This document shows, in pieces, positions 44,201-49,439 of a stretch of DNA of 64,000 nucleotides (position 1 is the stretch's first letter; the number at the start of each line of letters is the position of its first letter). Under the pieces are notes generated by a model, which ran no database searches, was not told the DNA's origin, and was given only the letters and a program-made list of their open reading frames with translations. Origin of the DNA: Loripinus fragilis (taxonomy: Eukaryota; Mollusca; Bivalvia; Lucinida; Lucinidae); assembly GCA_964019695.1 (NCBI GenBank), contig OZ026514.1:99502845-99566844 (forward strand), read 5' to 3'. Position numbers and translations under genes: made by a program.

Positions 44201-45831
44201 TATTTTGGTCTATGGGAGTTACAAACCTTTCAGTAAGCATGACCTGAAGTCCCCCACCCCACGTAGGGGTCATGATATCTCCAATCAGATAAGAATACAT
44301 GCTTAATTAGTGCATCTTAAGGTAAATTTCGACCTCAGAAGATTCAAAGATTGGTTGGAAGAGTCTAATTAGTAGCATGTGAATAGTTACTCAGATGGTA
44401 GTGATTATTTTAAATCGAATGATTACTTAATGTGTTATTGATGTTGAACAGAAACCGGATACTTCACCCATCTCTCAATTTTATGTTACTTCATGTGCTC
44501 ATCTCACTTTTGACCCGTCTGAGGTTAAAATTTTTCAAAACTTGATTATTGCACCTTGGATGGTTTCCTAGGTATTATAGGGCAGAAGTTCATGAGGAAA
44601 ACTGGGCAAACTGTCCTTTTAAAAGGAAACTTTATTTCGATATCCCTTTCATTGGCGACTGGAAATCATTGCCTCCACCCGTGTACACACATGCCTTAAA
44701 CACCACCCATGCTGACAAATCCAGCGAAGCTTGAGGTAGAAATCTGCCTATCTGTGTCTTCTACATCCAAACCTTGTGTAGCTTGTGTAGGTGAACTGTG
44801 AAGGCTATGACGAGCTTGCGCTTCTGCGCAGGGGCGTTGGAATTTTCTTTGCTACATGTATTACTTGACTTTTCGCTTACTGTAAAGGCGGCGCCTCATG
44901 AATGCGTAATTAGGACCAGTCAACCTTAGGCATAGGTAAAAGCTAGAAAAGGAGGCGTGGTTTTATTCAACCTCAGTCATTATTTAGCCGTTAAAACGCC
45001 AGCAAAATAACTGCATCTGAAAATGTCTATTTAACATATGCAGGGAGGCAAACATTGTGGACCCAGATCAGACTGCTCCTACAGGAGCAGTCTGATCTGG
45101 GTCCACACTGTTTATCTAAGAGGCTTCAATTAGTTTAGTGGACGACAAAAAACATACATTTTGCGATAATGCTCTTTAAGGGTTACTAAATGTAAGTTCA
45201 GTGTGTATACGGTTAGGATTTTCATGAAATGCACGCTCGTTTGCGCGGCTCAAAAAGCTTATTAACTCTTTATCAAATTATAAATAAAACCTGATTTCCC
45301 TTCACCCAGATATGAATATTAAAGTTGCCGCCGTTACAGTAAGCAAAAAGTCAAGTTTTTTTTAATACAATCATGCAGTATAAAAAGCTCATGTACTGGA
45401 TCAAATTATGATGGATCATTCTGAATCGAAGTGGTAGGTTAGAAAGGTCAAACGCTTTGCCTACTGGGTAATTTGCATGCATTTTTTTCTGTCAAAATTA
45501 ACTTTTTTAAAAAAATCCTTTCAGGGGTACTTTCAGAGTGTCGAGTAGTTTGGACCCAGATCAGGCCCGACATTTTGTCGGGCCTGGTCTGGGTCCAAAC
45601 TGTTTTGCAAAGGCCATCAGCAGACGACGCTAGTGAGCAAACAGTTAAAAAAATACAAACAACACCACTCACCTGTCTTACATTTCCCCAGAAGAATTCG
45701 GGAGTAGGTCCTGGAATGTCACTTAAAATCAGCACCCTCTTCTTAAATTTGAGATACTGTCGAACAACTTTGTCAATAAGGTATATTAGAAACAAAGTCA
45801 AACAAATTACTATCCAAAACGGAATAAACAT
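11160..45831 (-). CDS. CYP4-family cytochrome P450 (gene A), complete, 12 exons
   Basis: Exons 45673-45831, 33054-33201, 31651-31823 (or 31381-31553), 30001-30125, 28981-29043, 28019-28142, 27097-27226, 23902-24031, 23184-23379, 19490-19572, 17465-17530 and 11160-11271 join without a frame break into 1509 bp: 502 residues and TGA. Seen in order: N-terminal membrane anchor (residues 4-18) and proline-rich hinge (IPGPTPEF, 39-46); C-helix W129xxxR133; I-helix E307-S308-H-D-T-T312; E366-S-M-R369; PERF (420-423); heme loop FSAGPRNCIG (439-448) with ligand C446. CYP4 enzymes omega-hydroxylate fatty acids and eicosanoids in the ER, with electrons from P450 reductase; the I-helix glutamate kept here is the CYP4 residue that can bond to heme. 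Oddities: serine replaces the usual I-helix glycine, and exon 3 is duplicated. A CYP4F/4V-like family call is secure; substrate is inference. Confidence 0.9.
11722..13527 (+). pseudogene. Penelope-like reverse transcriptase, decayed
   Basis: Three frame pieces (about 11722-12030, 12030-12513, 12601-13527) cover one long reverse transcriptase. Seen: LAPADKAANNVVVF, LPTLYCLPKLHKRPYKSRFI, TYDFSTLYTTLPH, QIVGIPMGTNCAPL and RYLDDLLNI, the last being the catalytic YxDD box. This order suits the Penelope/TERT-related group. One stop at 12028 (probably Trp to TGA), a frameshift near 12490 and another near 12600 disable it. The start is truncated, and no GIY-YIG endonuclease motif was seen. It lies in the sense strand opposite to the CYP4 gene, inside intron 11. 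Assignment to Penelope rather than another retroelement group is likely, not certain. Confidence 0.75.
13528..14165 (+). mobile_element. 3' untranslated tail of the Penelope-like element
   Basis: Follows the stop without a break: GCCTGATGCTTATCTG, GAGGTTTTCTTTAGCTCTGA, GAATCTAGGGCGCGG, TGGTTCTGTTGTTGTTG, and near the end TTCCTGATCATACTCACTTA. The same tail occurs alone at 24085, 49440, 52365, 53600 (reversed), 58765 (reversed) and 63745. Insertion right end is about 14165, where homology to gene B resumes. Confidence 0.7.
15248..15279. repeat. (GA)n microsatellite
   Basis: Fifteen or so GA dinucleotides followed by less regular GAGAGA words to about 15310. Confidence 0.9.
17465..17530 (-). 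CDS. CYP4 gene A exon 11 (heme cysteine)
   Basis: Acceptor TTCCTCAG above 17530, donor GTTAGT below 17465. 66 bp: NCIGQNFAMHEMKTVLARIL plus R, with the proximal heme ligand Cys and the L-helix. The same length and nearly the same protein is found at 61521-61586. Confidence 0.9.
17531..19489. other. CYP4 gene A intron 10
   Basis: The part next to exon 11 (17632-17725) is clearly homologous to 61690-61780 in gene B. Two MF1-type palindromes lie at about 18300-18400 (CAGATCAGGCCCGACAAAAT) and 18820-18905 (GGACCTGGTCTGGATCCAAA). Another segment (18500-18670) has the GCAGGCTGATC / CAGACTCAGATCAGCC words common to the MF5 and MF7 elements. Confidence 0.6.
19490..19572 (-). CDS. CYP4 gene A exon 10 (PERF, heme loop start)
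   Basis: Acceptor GATTTGCAG above 19572, donor GTATGT below 19490. 83 bp: EFRPERFLPENLDKMDPFSY, IPFSAGP and the first two bases of R. It has the same length and phase as the exon at 63199-63281. Confidence 0.9.
20680..20884 (+). mobile_element. tRNA-derived SINE with 12-bp target duplication
   Basis: The head GGGAGCGCAGTGGCTCAGTG has a pol III A box (TGGCTCAGTGG) and, at about 20734, B box GGGTTCGAGCC. A core with TTGAGCAAGACACATTTATC resembles conserved SINE central domains. The tail is (CAAA)n. ATATCTCCTGTA flanks both sides (20668-20679, 20885-20896). Not a working tRNA: the 3' half after the B box continues as SINE body. Confidence 0.9.
21245..21321. mobile_element. Fragment of TTAAAGCTGCATA-ended MITE (MF6)
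   Basis: GTTACAGAGTATGCAGCTTTAA at 21300-21321 with CATAG and GAAAAATGTTC before it is the reverse complement of the left end of the element at 60932-61295. The opposite end was not found. Confidence 0.55.
22130..23170. mobile_element. Older MITE (MF7) split by the hAT-like insertion
   Basis: GTGAGAAAAACTGTCTTTGG and GGGTTTGCGAACAACAAAGG at left match the family copy at 53147-53368. The right end, AAACCCCCATAACGG then GTTTCCTC|GCG, continues on the far side of the hAT-like element (23151 on). This is a nested insertion. Confidence 0.65.
22329..23150. mobile_element. hAT-like non-autonomous element with subterminal repeats
   Basis: The left end GGGAATCAAGACAGTTCAC and right end GTGAACTGTCTTGTTCCC are inverted. 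Each end carries about four copies of GACAGTTCACMGACA (left in + sense at 22338-22417, right in - sense at 23064-23145). Flanking GTTTCCTC (22321-22328) and GTTTCCTC (23151-23158) form an 8-bp target duplication, the length made by hAT transposases. No transposase frame is present inside. It landed in the end of an older MITE (MF7) and lies 33 bp from the CYP4 exon 9 donor. Confidence 0.85.
23184..23379 (-). CDS. CYP4 gene A exon 9 (ExxR)
   Basis: Acceptor GTTGCCAG above 23379, donor GTAAAC below 23184. 65 codons: NDLPKLSYLSMCLKESMRMN, with ESMR as the K-helix ExxR, then RETTQDLEFDGRKVPAGTLI and NILTNHTVWRDPL. All are standard CYP4 motifs. A hAT-like insertion ends 33 bp from the donor and a Penelope-like tail starts ~55 bp from the acceptor. 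Confidence 0.9.
23430..23502 (-). mobile_element. Penelope-like 3' tail fragment, reversed
   Basis: AAGTGAGTATGACCAGGAAA, TGCCACAATCACGGG and GACCACTGCAGGG are the reverse complement of the terminal part of the tail family (CTGCAG...GTGATTGTGG...CCTGATCATACTCACTT). It sits ~55 bp upstream of the exon 9 acceptor. Confidence 0.6.
23902..24031 (-). CDS. CYP4 gene A exon 8 (I-helix)
   Basis: Acceptor TATTGCAG above 24031, donor GTAATA below 23902. It encodes HDTTTSALSWALHTFAIHQD, AQIKIQKEIDEVLDGRDSDE, the oxygen-activating I-helix threonine pair and the following J helix. It ends in TG, completed to W by exon 9. Confidence 0.9.
24085..24480 (+). mobile_element. Penelope-like 3' tail, solo copy
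   Basis: Shares with the tail behind the element at 11722-13527: CAGAATCTAGGGC, GGCGCCAGTAAAATGCATTT, GCTTAGGCTGCTGTC, TGGTTCTGTTGTTGTTG, TTACTTTATGTCC and the end TTGATCATACTCACTTACTT. The open frame here reads as a fake membrane protein and recurs in every copy because the DNA is a repeat. Confidence 0.7.
24650..26985. mobile_element. Tandem-cored element, ~161-bp unit, ~10 copies
   Basis: Units carry GACCATTATCGAACTTGAAG, GACATCATGGTACT, ACAATGTGACCAAGTTTCAT, AAAATTCTGATCAAAAATAT, AGCGGACATC and AACAAAGGGCCATAACT. Start points lie near 24748, 24909, 25921, 26079, 26240, 26401, 26559 and 26720. The ends GGATGCCCCCGC (about 24662) and CATGGCGGGGGCATAA (about 26970) look inverted, and a hairpin ATGCCCCGGCC / GGCGGGGGCAT closes the right end. 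The plan matches bivalve 'pearl'-type elements with ~160-bp cores; that identity is inference. Confidence 0.75.
25070..25755. mobile_element. Insertion inside the tandem array, with palindrome
   Basis: The 161-bp units stop at ATTGTCATATGACTGGATAG and resume near ATATTATTGAACTTGAAG. At the right is a palindrome, 25636-25742, with arms GGTAGACATGAGGATTTATC / GGTAGATAAGTCCTCATGTC and apex CTCGGCCTAGCAGCCTCGG, a variant of the CTCGGCAAGCCTCG apex. GTCATATGAC at the left and AAGTCATATAAC near 25600 hint at inverted ends. Confidence 0.6.
27097..27226 (-). CDS. CYP4 gene A exon 7 (start of I-helix)
   Basis: Acceptor TTTGCAG above 27226. It encodes KINDASQTKPKDFLAILLTA and NDDNGIGMTPLEIRNEVDIF, then LFE with E307, the CYP4 heme-linking glutamate. 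The only donor that keeps the frame is A|GTTCGT, a weak site, and it creates Ser at 308 where almost all CYP4s have Gly (EGHDTT). The stronger-looking GTAATA five bases on would break the frame. Confidence 0.8.
27227..28018. other. CYP4 gene A intron 6, nothing recognised
   Basis: About 0.8 kb, AT-rich, no element or exon recognised. Confidence 0.5.
28019..28142 (-). CDS. CYP4 gene A exon 6
   Basis: Acceptor TCTTCCAG above 28142, donor GTAAGT below 28019. It encodes KFWLYPNCIYSLTSDGRRWK and KNCDYIHNVSEDIIQKRRKQ, the F-G region (YxLTxxGRxxKxxCDxxHxxxxxxIxxRR) of CYP4s. 124 bp, ends in phase 0. Confidence 0.85.
28143..28980. other. CYP4 gene A intron 5, nothing recognised
   Basis: AT-rich and without repeat or exon signals that I can support. 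Confidence 0.5.
28981..29043 (-). CDS. CYP4 gene A exon 5
   Basis: A 63-bp exon: acceptor TTTTCAG above 29043, donor GTAAGA below 28981. It completes the GGC codon and encodes TNHPYIQAVNDLNHLMGERF, the HPYIxAVxxL motif of CYP4s. It is too short to find by open-frame length, but the phases on both sides demand it. Confidence 0.85.
29044..30000. other. CYP4 gene A intron 4, nothing recognised
   Basis: About 1 kb, AT-rich, with an A-run near 29911-29948. The open frames at 29080-29840 lie on both strands over the same bases and have no splice or domain support. Confidence 0.55.
30001..30125 (-). CDS. CYP4 gene A exon 4
   Basis: Acceptor GCTTTCAG above 30125, donor GTGAGT below 30001. 41 codons plus two bases: GKLDYFAKEGNYFEAFSQIS, LFTLDVILQCAFSMKSDCQ, the D-E helix region where CYP4s read ISLxTLDxxxxCxFS. 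Confidence 0.85.
30126..31380. other. CYP4 gene A intron 3
   Basis: Contains a (CTT)n microsatellite (about 30756-30777) and the MF9 element at 31000-31290. The rest (30130-30750) shows nothing recognisable. Confidence 0.6.
31000..31290. mobile_element. MF9 poly-C element, long form
   Basis: Begins GTGCGCGGATTCAGAAAGTT and ends CTCTGGATCCGCACAT, with the inner palindrome GGGCCATCATCGGCCCGCC / GGCGGGCCGATGATGGCCC. It lies ~90 bp downstream of exon 3b, in intron 3. Confidence 0.75.
31381..31553 (-). CDS. CYP4 gene A exon 3, second copy (3b), alternative
   Basis: Also 173 bp, with acceptor GGTCAG above 31553 and donor GTATGG below 31381. Its protein differs from 3a at only three residues seen near the end (EYMTINNDATNVLL against QYMIINNEATNVLL), plus silent changes. 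All motifs are intact, so it is not decayed. Including both copies would shift the frame (173 is not a multiple of 3), so a functional mRNA can hold only one. Confidence 0.8.
31554..31650. other. 97-bp intron between duplicated exons with MF9 remnant
   Basis: Contains a C-run, TTGACGAAATTTTGTGGATC and CGCGCATGATA, the right end of an MF9 element, 20 bp from the donor of 3a. The same end, CAGGATCCGCGCATG, sits at about 31350 next to the donor of 3b. The repeated unit is thus ~270 bp and includes an element end. Confidence 0.7.
31651..31823 (-). CDS. CYP4 gene A exon 3, first copy (3a)
   Basis: Acceptor TTCTTAG just above 31823, donor GTATGT below 31651. 173 bp: completes a GAA codon, then 57 codons from PKSRHIYGLIMDWIGEGLL through GEKWHRNRHLLTPAFHFDIL to QYMIINNEATNVLL. 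It contains the C-helix WxxxR that contacts heme propionates. Phase fits exon 2 and exon 4. The second copy is 270 bp downstream in transcript order. Confidence 0.85.
32050..32340. repeat. Irregular ATGAATAGTGAATA tract and C-run
   Basis: AATGAATAGTGAATAATG-like words recur about ten times at uneven spacing (AATGATTAGTGAATAATGG, ATAATGAATAGTGAATAATG and others), ending at a C-run near 32320-32332. It lies in intron 2. The words are AT-rich and low in complexity, with no coding sense. Confidence 0.65.
32606..32659. repeat. (AGA)n microsatellite, ~17 units
   Basis: An uninterrupted AGAAGA run in intron 2. It explains the poly-Phe and poly-Arg open frames that cross it on either strand. Confidence 0.95.
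32738..32976. mobile_element. MF5 MITE, copy 2
   Basis: TGAGCCGTGACATGAGATTT at left and AAATCTCGTCTCGCGGCTCA at right, with CCAACAATGTGG / CCACATTGTTGG inside and a GCAAAGGCTCAGACCAGCCT block. It lies in intron 2, 78 bp from the exon 2 donor. Confidence 0.85.
33054..33201 (-). CDS. CYP4 gene A exon 2
   Basis: Acceptor TTTCAG at 33207-33202, donor GTAAGT below 33054. 49 codons plus one base: YPGLNEAGLKYQREHVVDYP, then KGWIGPFICMVQVNHPETVK, the beta-1 region of P450s where CYP4s have WxGPx...xxHPxxVK. An MF5 MITE ends 78 bp beyond the donor. Confidence 0.85.
33236..33455. mobile_element. Inverted-repeat element with inner palindrome
   Basis: Left end CTGTCAGCCAAGAGTGACG, right end GTCACTCTTGGTTGGCACGACAG. 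The inner palindrome 33295-33361 has arms AATCGATAGATCACTTGTGT and its complement around CCTATCCACAGGATAGG. A solitary end of the same family (CGTGCCAGCCAAGAGTGACA) lies at about 46319-46345. It begins 35 bp upstream of CYP4 exon 2. Confidence 0.75.
33910..34203. mobile_element. GGATCCGCGCATG-ended poly-C element (MF9)
   Basis: Begins CATGCGCGGATCCAGAAAG and ends CTCTGGATCCGCACATG, with the inner palindrome CGCCCGCCAGCGAAAC / GTTTCGCTGGCGGGCCG. The same order occurs at 31000-31290 and, inverted, at 35103-35417. Confidence 0.75.
34678..34946. mobile_element. MF9 poly-C element, short form
   Basis: CATGCGCGGATCCAGAGGTC at the left and its inverse CTGGATCCGCGCATG at the right, with repeated GGACCCCC(C)TCT / TGGAAAATGTTGGACCCCC blocks between. 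It lacks the inner CGCCAGCGAAAC palindrome of the longer form. C-runs of 10 or more are present. Confidence 0.75.
35103..35417. mobile_element. MF9 poly-C element, inverted long form
   Basis: Runs GGGCGGATTCTCGAGGGGG, GGAGTCCGGACCCCC, inner CAGCGAAACGCCATTTAAATGGTGTTTCGCTGG palindrome in two arms, and a C-run of about 30 at 35376-35401. It is the reverse complement arrangement of 33910-34203. Chance open frames across it are poly-proline artefacts. Confidence 0.7.
35667..35986. mobile_element. MF9 poly-C element, short form 2
   Basis: GTGCGGATCCAGAGGGGGGG at left and CCTGGATCCGCGCATGA at right, with GGACCCCCCC and TGTTGGACTCCCTCTG blocks as in 34678-34946. C-runs lie at about 35700-35710, 35780-35796 and 35938-35956. 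Confidence 0.7.
36000..39160. other. Part of intron 1, nothing recognised
   Basis: No exon, domain or clear element was found. An MF1 centre fragment (GGGCCCAGATCTGGCCCAAC) lies just before, at about 35558-35580. Open frames here are short, lack splice or domain support and overlap on both strands. Confidence 0.45.
39165..39375. repeat. Two tandem ~120-bp C/A-rich repeats
   Basis: CCTCGAAATACCCCAAACC, ACCCCAAAACACCCCAAACA and CCACCAAA(G/C)CAT(C/T)ACCGT occur twice, each followed by ACATATAA.TGCGC. This is a minisatellite-like duplication with an internal ~10-bp CACCCCAAAA period. Confidence 0.75.
40875..40935. repeat. GGCCCGCCAGC palindrome, MF9 core fragment
   Basis: GGGCCCGCCAGCAAAACGC and GGTGTTTTTCTGGCGGGCCG form the same inner palindrome as in the long MF9 elements, here without their ends. 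Confidence 0.6.
41352..42110 (+). mobile_element. Penelope-like element, 3' fragment with 3' UTR
   Basis: The end of the reading frame (about 41450-41579: ACLVVNPITVGNFAFLFNC, then SDSMMVLT and stop) matches the C-terminus of the element at 11722-13527. After the stop come GGCCTGATGCTTTGG, a GCGCCGTTAAACCGG / AAGGCGGTAC segment and TCCTGATCTTTGCAACCTTACTTAC, parallel to the untranslated tail behind the larger copy. It is 5'-truncated, as usual for retroelements. Confidence 0.65.
42450..42493. repeat. Palindrome next to TGACGTCA
   Basis: CGAATCGAACTTTAGTTCC and AACTAAAGTTTGATTCG are inverted around TACTTAGT. GTGACGTCACG follows at about 42502-42512, the same neighbour as beside the GAGGCTTGCCGAG palindromes. 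Confidence 0.7.
43440..43522. repeat. ~42-bp direct repeat pair
   Basis: AGAGTCCAGTATATTAGGATAACTAATGCT recurs as AGAGTCCAATATATTAGGATAACTAATGCT about 43 bp later (read in shorter pieces). No function is suggested. Confidence 0.75.
45058..45110. repeat. Perfect MF1-type palindrome
   Basis: TGTGGACCCAGATCAGACTG and CAGTCTGATCTGGGTCCACA meet at CTCCTACAGGAG. It has the GGACCCAGATC arm of MF1, but the centre differs from other copies. Confidence 0.85.
45474..45640. mobile_element. MF1 MITE in CYP4 gene A intron 1
   Basis: Palindrome TTTGGACCCAGATCAGGCCC / GGGCCTGGTCTGGGTCCAAA around GACATTTTGTC, with the end ATCAGCAGACGAC. It stops 33 bp short of the exon 1 donor. Chance open frames on both strands across it and exon 1 are artefacts. 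Confidence 0.8.
45673..45831 (-). CDS. CYP4 gene A exon 1 (membrane anchor)
   Basis: ATG at 45831-45829, donor GTGAGT just below 45673; 53 codons, ends in phase 0. MFIPFWIVICLTLFLIYLID is a typical microsomal P450 signal-anchor, followed by a basic stretch (KFKKR) and the IPGP hinge. An MF1 MITE (45474-45640) lies just inside intron 1. The start is chosen because it is the only ATG before the anchor helix. Confidence 0.85.
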
Positions 45832-45867
45832 TTCGACATAAGTATAGTGATGAGCAAAGGGTTAGCT

Positions 45868-45879
45868 AGGTCACGGTCA
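45868..45879 (+). promoter_or_regulatory. AGGTCA-CGGTCA direct repeat upstream of CYP4 gene A
   Basis: AGGTCACGGTCA lies 37-48 bp upstream of the ATG. AGGTCA is the nuclear-receptor half-site and tandem half-sites regulate many P450 genes. The transcription start is unknown, and one match of this size can arise by chance. Confidence 0.25.
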
Positions 45880-46505
45880 CGGAGTGTGTATAAAAACTGT
45901 TATATATGTGCAAAAATAATGCTTCAATTAAGAAATAGTGGATAAATAAGTAGTTTCAAAGATGCATAGAAATGAGGCTATTCTATTTTTCTTATAAACA
46001 GGCAAAGCATGATGACTTATAATTTACTGCCACACGCATATGCAGTAATCTGTGGTAGGTTCAATATAACTGTAAATAGAGACTACCTAGCTGCAGGTAA
46101 ACTCGTCAGTGTTTGTTTACAACGATTCTCATCTGACTAACTACGCATACTATTCTTTTCTATTCATTCATGGACTGTTTAGACAAATAAATAATGTGTG
46201 AATTTTTAAAAAAAATGGCAAACATCTATTGAATGTGTCAAAGATATGGACCAATGGCTAGTAAATGGTGCGTAAAACGTATTCACTCGAAGTTCGTTTG
46301 AGGTGAATGAACTTACTGTCGTGCCAGCCAAGAGTGACAGTGACGTAATATTTTGTTAAAAATTGTTAAGTAAAACAGCAACTTGTATAGTCTGCTAAAA
46401 TTGACCTTAGACTGATTAATTTTCGCCAAAATCTTCGTGATATTCGTGCGTTTTCGTGAAGTACTCCGACATTGGTCACAATTTTACAGAGAGTCGTTAA
46501 TGCAA
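45880..46505. other. Upstream flank of CYP4 gene A
   Basis: Expected promoter region. No TATA box is placed convincingly on the minus strand. It contains one end of the inverted-repeat family of 33236-33455 (about 46319-46345). Confidence 0.4.
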
Positions 46506-46507
46506 AT

Positions 46508-46925
46508 GGTCTGATAGCCTAGTGGTTAGTTGACTACTTACAAATCAAGCATACCAGGATCGAAACTTGGAAGGAACCTTTTTTGTATAATTGCCAAATT
46601 GCTTTCTTTTTAAATTAATATTGTTCTTATATTTTACGTCATCTTGTGATGAGCTTTACATCTTTCATTTGTATTTAGCCGCTTTTGTATTCATTATTCC
46701 CTAAGTTTCCCACTCTTTTCTTGTCAGCTGATAACATTTGCAAAAAGTTTGGACCCAGTTCAGTACCAACAGAACGTCGGTTCTGATCTGTATACAGACC
46801 AAATCAAGAATAAAGACGAAGAAACTAGCAAATCGAAAAAAAAATACTTAAATGCTACTGGATTCGAACCCACATCTTTGGAGTGCTAAAAACACTCGAC
46901 TATCCACTAGGCTACCGGGGAATTG
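46508..46925. repeat. Two tRNA-like sequences in opposite orientation
   Basis: Left, + sense: GGTCTGATAGCCTAGTGGTT with A box TAGCCTAGTGG and a degenerate B box GGATCGAAACT (about 46548). Right, - sense (46922 to 46856): A box TAGCCTAGTGG and a good B box GGTTCGAATCC. Neither folds into a convincing full cloverleaf. They look like heads of a tRNA-derived repeat different from the SINE at 20680. An MF1 centre (GTTTGGACCCAGTTCAG, about 46745) lies between them. Confidence 0.6.
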
Positions 46926-47099
46926 TGATTAATTTCATTCAGACTAGTAATTGCAGGACGGTAACATATGCTTAATTCAGTGCTGTCTTTAATTATATCT
47001 GCGCTCTTTATATTGTTTACGGTCTCACCCATTTGTCCATTCTTACATACAAATTGACATTTGTTGGCTACAAAGTCTCCACCAAACCCTGAAACCTAA

Positions 47100-49140
47100 C
47101 CCATCTTTCTAACAAACGGACCCTATTGTTGGCTCTACTTTTGATTTCCAAAATAAACACTCTCTTACCAAGTCAATTTTTACATTGTATGTTCATGTTC
47201 ATATTTGGCACAATAATTGCCTATGGGATGTAAATGACAATATGTACATGACATTGAAGTCAAAGGAGGGGGTCACATTATAAAATCTGTCTTACAGCTC
47301 GTAACGCAAACACCTTCATTTTTGACAGAGGATGCTCATAATTGGCACAATGATTGCCTATAGGATGTAGATAACAAGTGCCTATTCATATAGCCGACAG
47401 TGGAGTCAAATGTCAATGTCACATAAACTTGAAATCAAAATCTATCATTCGGCTCGTAACCCAAACTCCTTTATTTTTACTTTGGCACAATGATTGTCTT
47501 TGGGTATAGATAACAATAGGGTAACAGGATATAATCTTAGTCTCATTTTTTCGACAACACAGGTGCTCATATTCGACACAATGATTACCTTCTCCTGTAT
47601 AAATTACAACAAAGGTCTCGTAACATAAATAAGACCTTGGGGTCAAAGATCAAGGTCAATCTTAAAATCTGTATTATTGCTCAAATATGAACTCCTCTTT
47701 CATTTTTGACGGATGGTGTAAAATTAAGCACAATGTTATACGTATAGATAAGAGAAGCAAAGGATTCAATTCACCAATATAATCTTGAGTAAAACGTCAA
47801 GTTCACATATACTTAAAACTTATATAGGGCTTCAAACTCAAATTCCTCTTTTATTTTTTGACCAAACATGTTCACTATTTGGCAAAAGTATTGCCTATGG
47901 CGTTTAAATTATAAAAAAAGGGCTCATACAGGCAGGTCTCATTACCTTTTGGTGAAAGGCAAAGGTCAAATATTCTTAAAATTTGTCCAATTGCTCGAAA
48001 CACGAATTCCACTTTCACGAATGATGGAGGGTATCCAGCTCCAGCACAAAACTTGCTTATGATGTGAAGATTCACATATACGCTTATATCCTCTTTATGG
48101 TTTAAAACTCTAAATGTCTAAACTCCTCTTTATTTTTATTGATCGAGGGTGTTCATATTTGACACAATGGTAGCCTTTGTGTAGATTAAAACAAAAGTTT
48201 CAGATCAGTGCTATGAACTTGACCTAAAAGGTCACACACGCACGCACGCACACACGCAAGTACACACACACACACACACACACTTCAAATCTGTCTACGA
48301 CTAGTGACCATTTTACGATAGAGGGAATTCATATACAGTAATGAATGCTTGTGGTGTGTTGAATGAAACAATGGTTTCAGATTGTTAATATTTTCGTTGA
48401 GTCGAGGGGAAATGTCACACATACTTCAAATGCAAATTTCTCTTTCATTTTTTGATCGAGGGTATTCATATTTTGCACAATATTATCCATAGCGTGTATA
48501 TTATAAGCTCACTGTTATAACCATGGAGTCAAATGTCAAGGCCGAATGCATTTAAAATGTTTGCCTTCTTCTTTACTTTATATCTCAAAAGGTGAATTCA
48601 TCTTCATTTTATTTTACTGAGGATGTTTATAATTGGCACAACAATTTCCTACGGTGTGCAGATTACAACGATACTTACAAACCGCTGCTATGACCATGGA
48701 ACCAAAGGTCAAGGTCAAATATACTTAAAATCAGTTTTATAGCTTGTAACGCCAACTCATCTTTCATTTTCTTTCACAGAGGGTGTTCATATTTAATAAA
48801 ATTATTGTTTATGGTGTGTAGATTACAATGAAGATCATAGCTTGTATCAAAGGTCAAGGGCAAATATACTTATATGCTTTTTTACGGCTTGCAGCACAAA
48901 GTCATCTTGTATTTTTGTCAGAGTTGCTATCTATTTTGTACAATGATTGTCAATATTGACATTTGAATCAAAGGTCAAGGTCGCATATATAAAAATTAGC
49001 CTGTTCGGCTTCAAATACCAATTCCTATTACTTTTTGACGTAGTATATTCATATTTGACAAATGTTTGCCTGAGGACAGAGGTTTGGATTGCTGGCATGA
49101 CCTTGGAGACACAGTTTAATGTAAAATATCTGATAGTATG
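47100..49140. repeat. Degenerate tandem array, ~150-200-bp unit
   Basis: Loose copies of this order recur about ten times: GGTCAAGGTCAAATATACTT, AAAATCTG, CTCGTAAC.CAAACTCC, CTTTCATTTTTGAC, GAGGGTGTTCATATTTGGCA, CAATGATTGCCTATGG, GTAGATTACAA. Divergence is high, so the array is old. A (CA)n run of about 45 bp lies at 48236-48284. Open frames across it are not conserved between units. Confidence 0.7.
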
Positions 49141-49166
49141 CAGTATTCAATGTAAGCCCAGATATT

Positions 49167-49350
49167 TAAGCCACGACATGAGATTTCCAACATTGTGGTA
49201 TGTGCGACAAGTCTATGACAAGTATATGACTGCTAAGCTACTGGCAGAACATCATTTTGTGTTTCTAAGCTTAGAAGAAGGCTGCACAGGCTGGTCTGAG
49301 TCTACACTTGTCAAAATAGCACATTGTTGGAAATCTCATGACGCGGCTCA
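49167..49350. mobile_element. MF5 MITE, copy 3 (shortened)
   Basis: CCACGACATGAGATTTCCAA at left and GTTGGAAATCTCATGACGCG at right, with AGGCTGCACAGGCTGGTCTG shared with the 32738 copy. The GCAAAGGCTC inner block is deleted. Confidence 0.8.
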
Positions 49351-49439
49351 TTTGTGACAGCCCCACATCGATTGACCACCTCCTAGTTATCATCCTAAGC
49401 TAGCTTCATTCTCCTTAAAATACTTTATCAGGGTTGTCT

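Larger units (their letters stand above)
33202..45672. other. CYP4 gene A intron 1 (12.5 kb), repeat-rich
   Basis: Holds a protein-free set of insertions: TIR element 33236-33455, poly-C elements at 33910-34203, 34678-34946, 35103-35417 and 35667-35986, a C/A-rich duplicate at 39165-39375, a Penelope-like 3' fragment (41352-42110), palindromes at 40875-40935, 42450-42493 and 45058-45110, and an MF1 MITE at 45474-45640. Stretches 36000-39100 and 42550-45000 show no recognisable exon or element apart from those listed separately. Confidence 0.6.

Noticed and set aside
45473..45841. 122-codon plus-strand frame overlapping P450 exon 1
   Set aside because: It is antisense to the signal-anchor exon and half of it is MF1 MITE; the minus-strand exon has motif and splice support.
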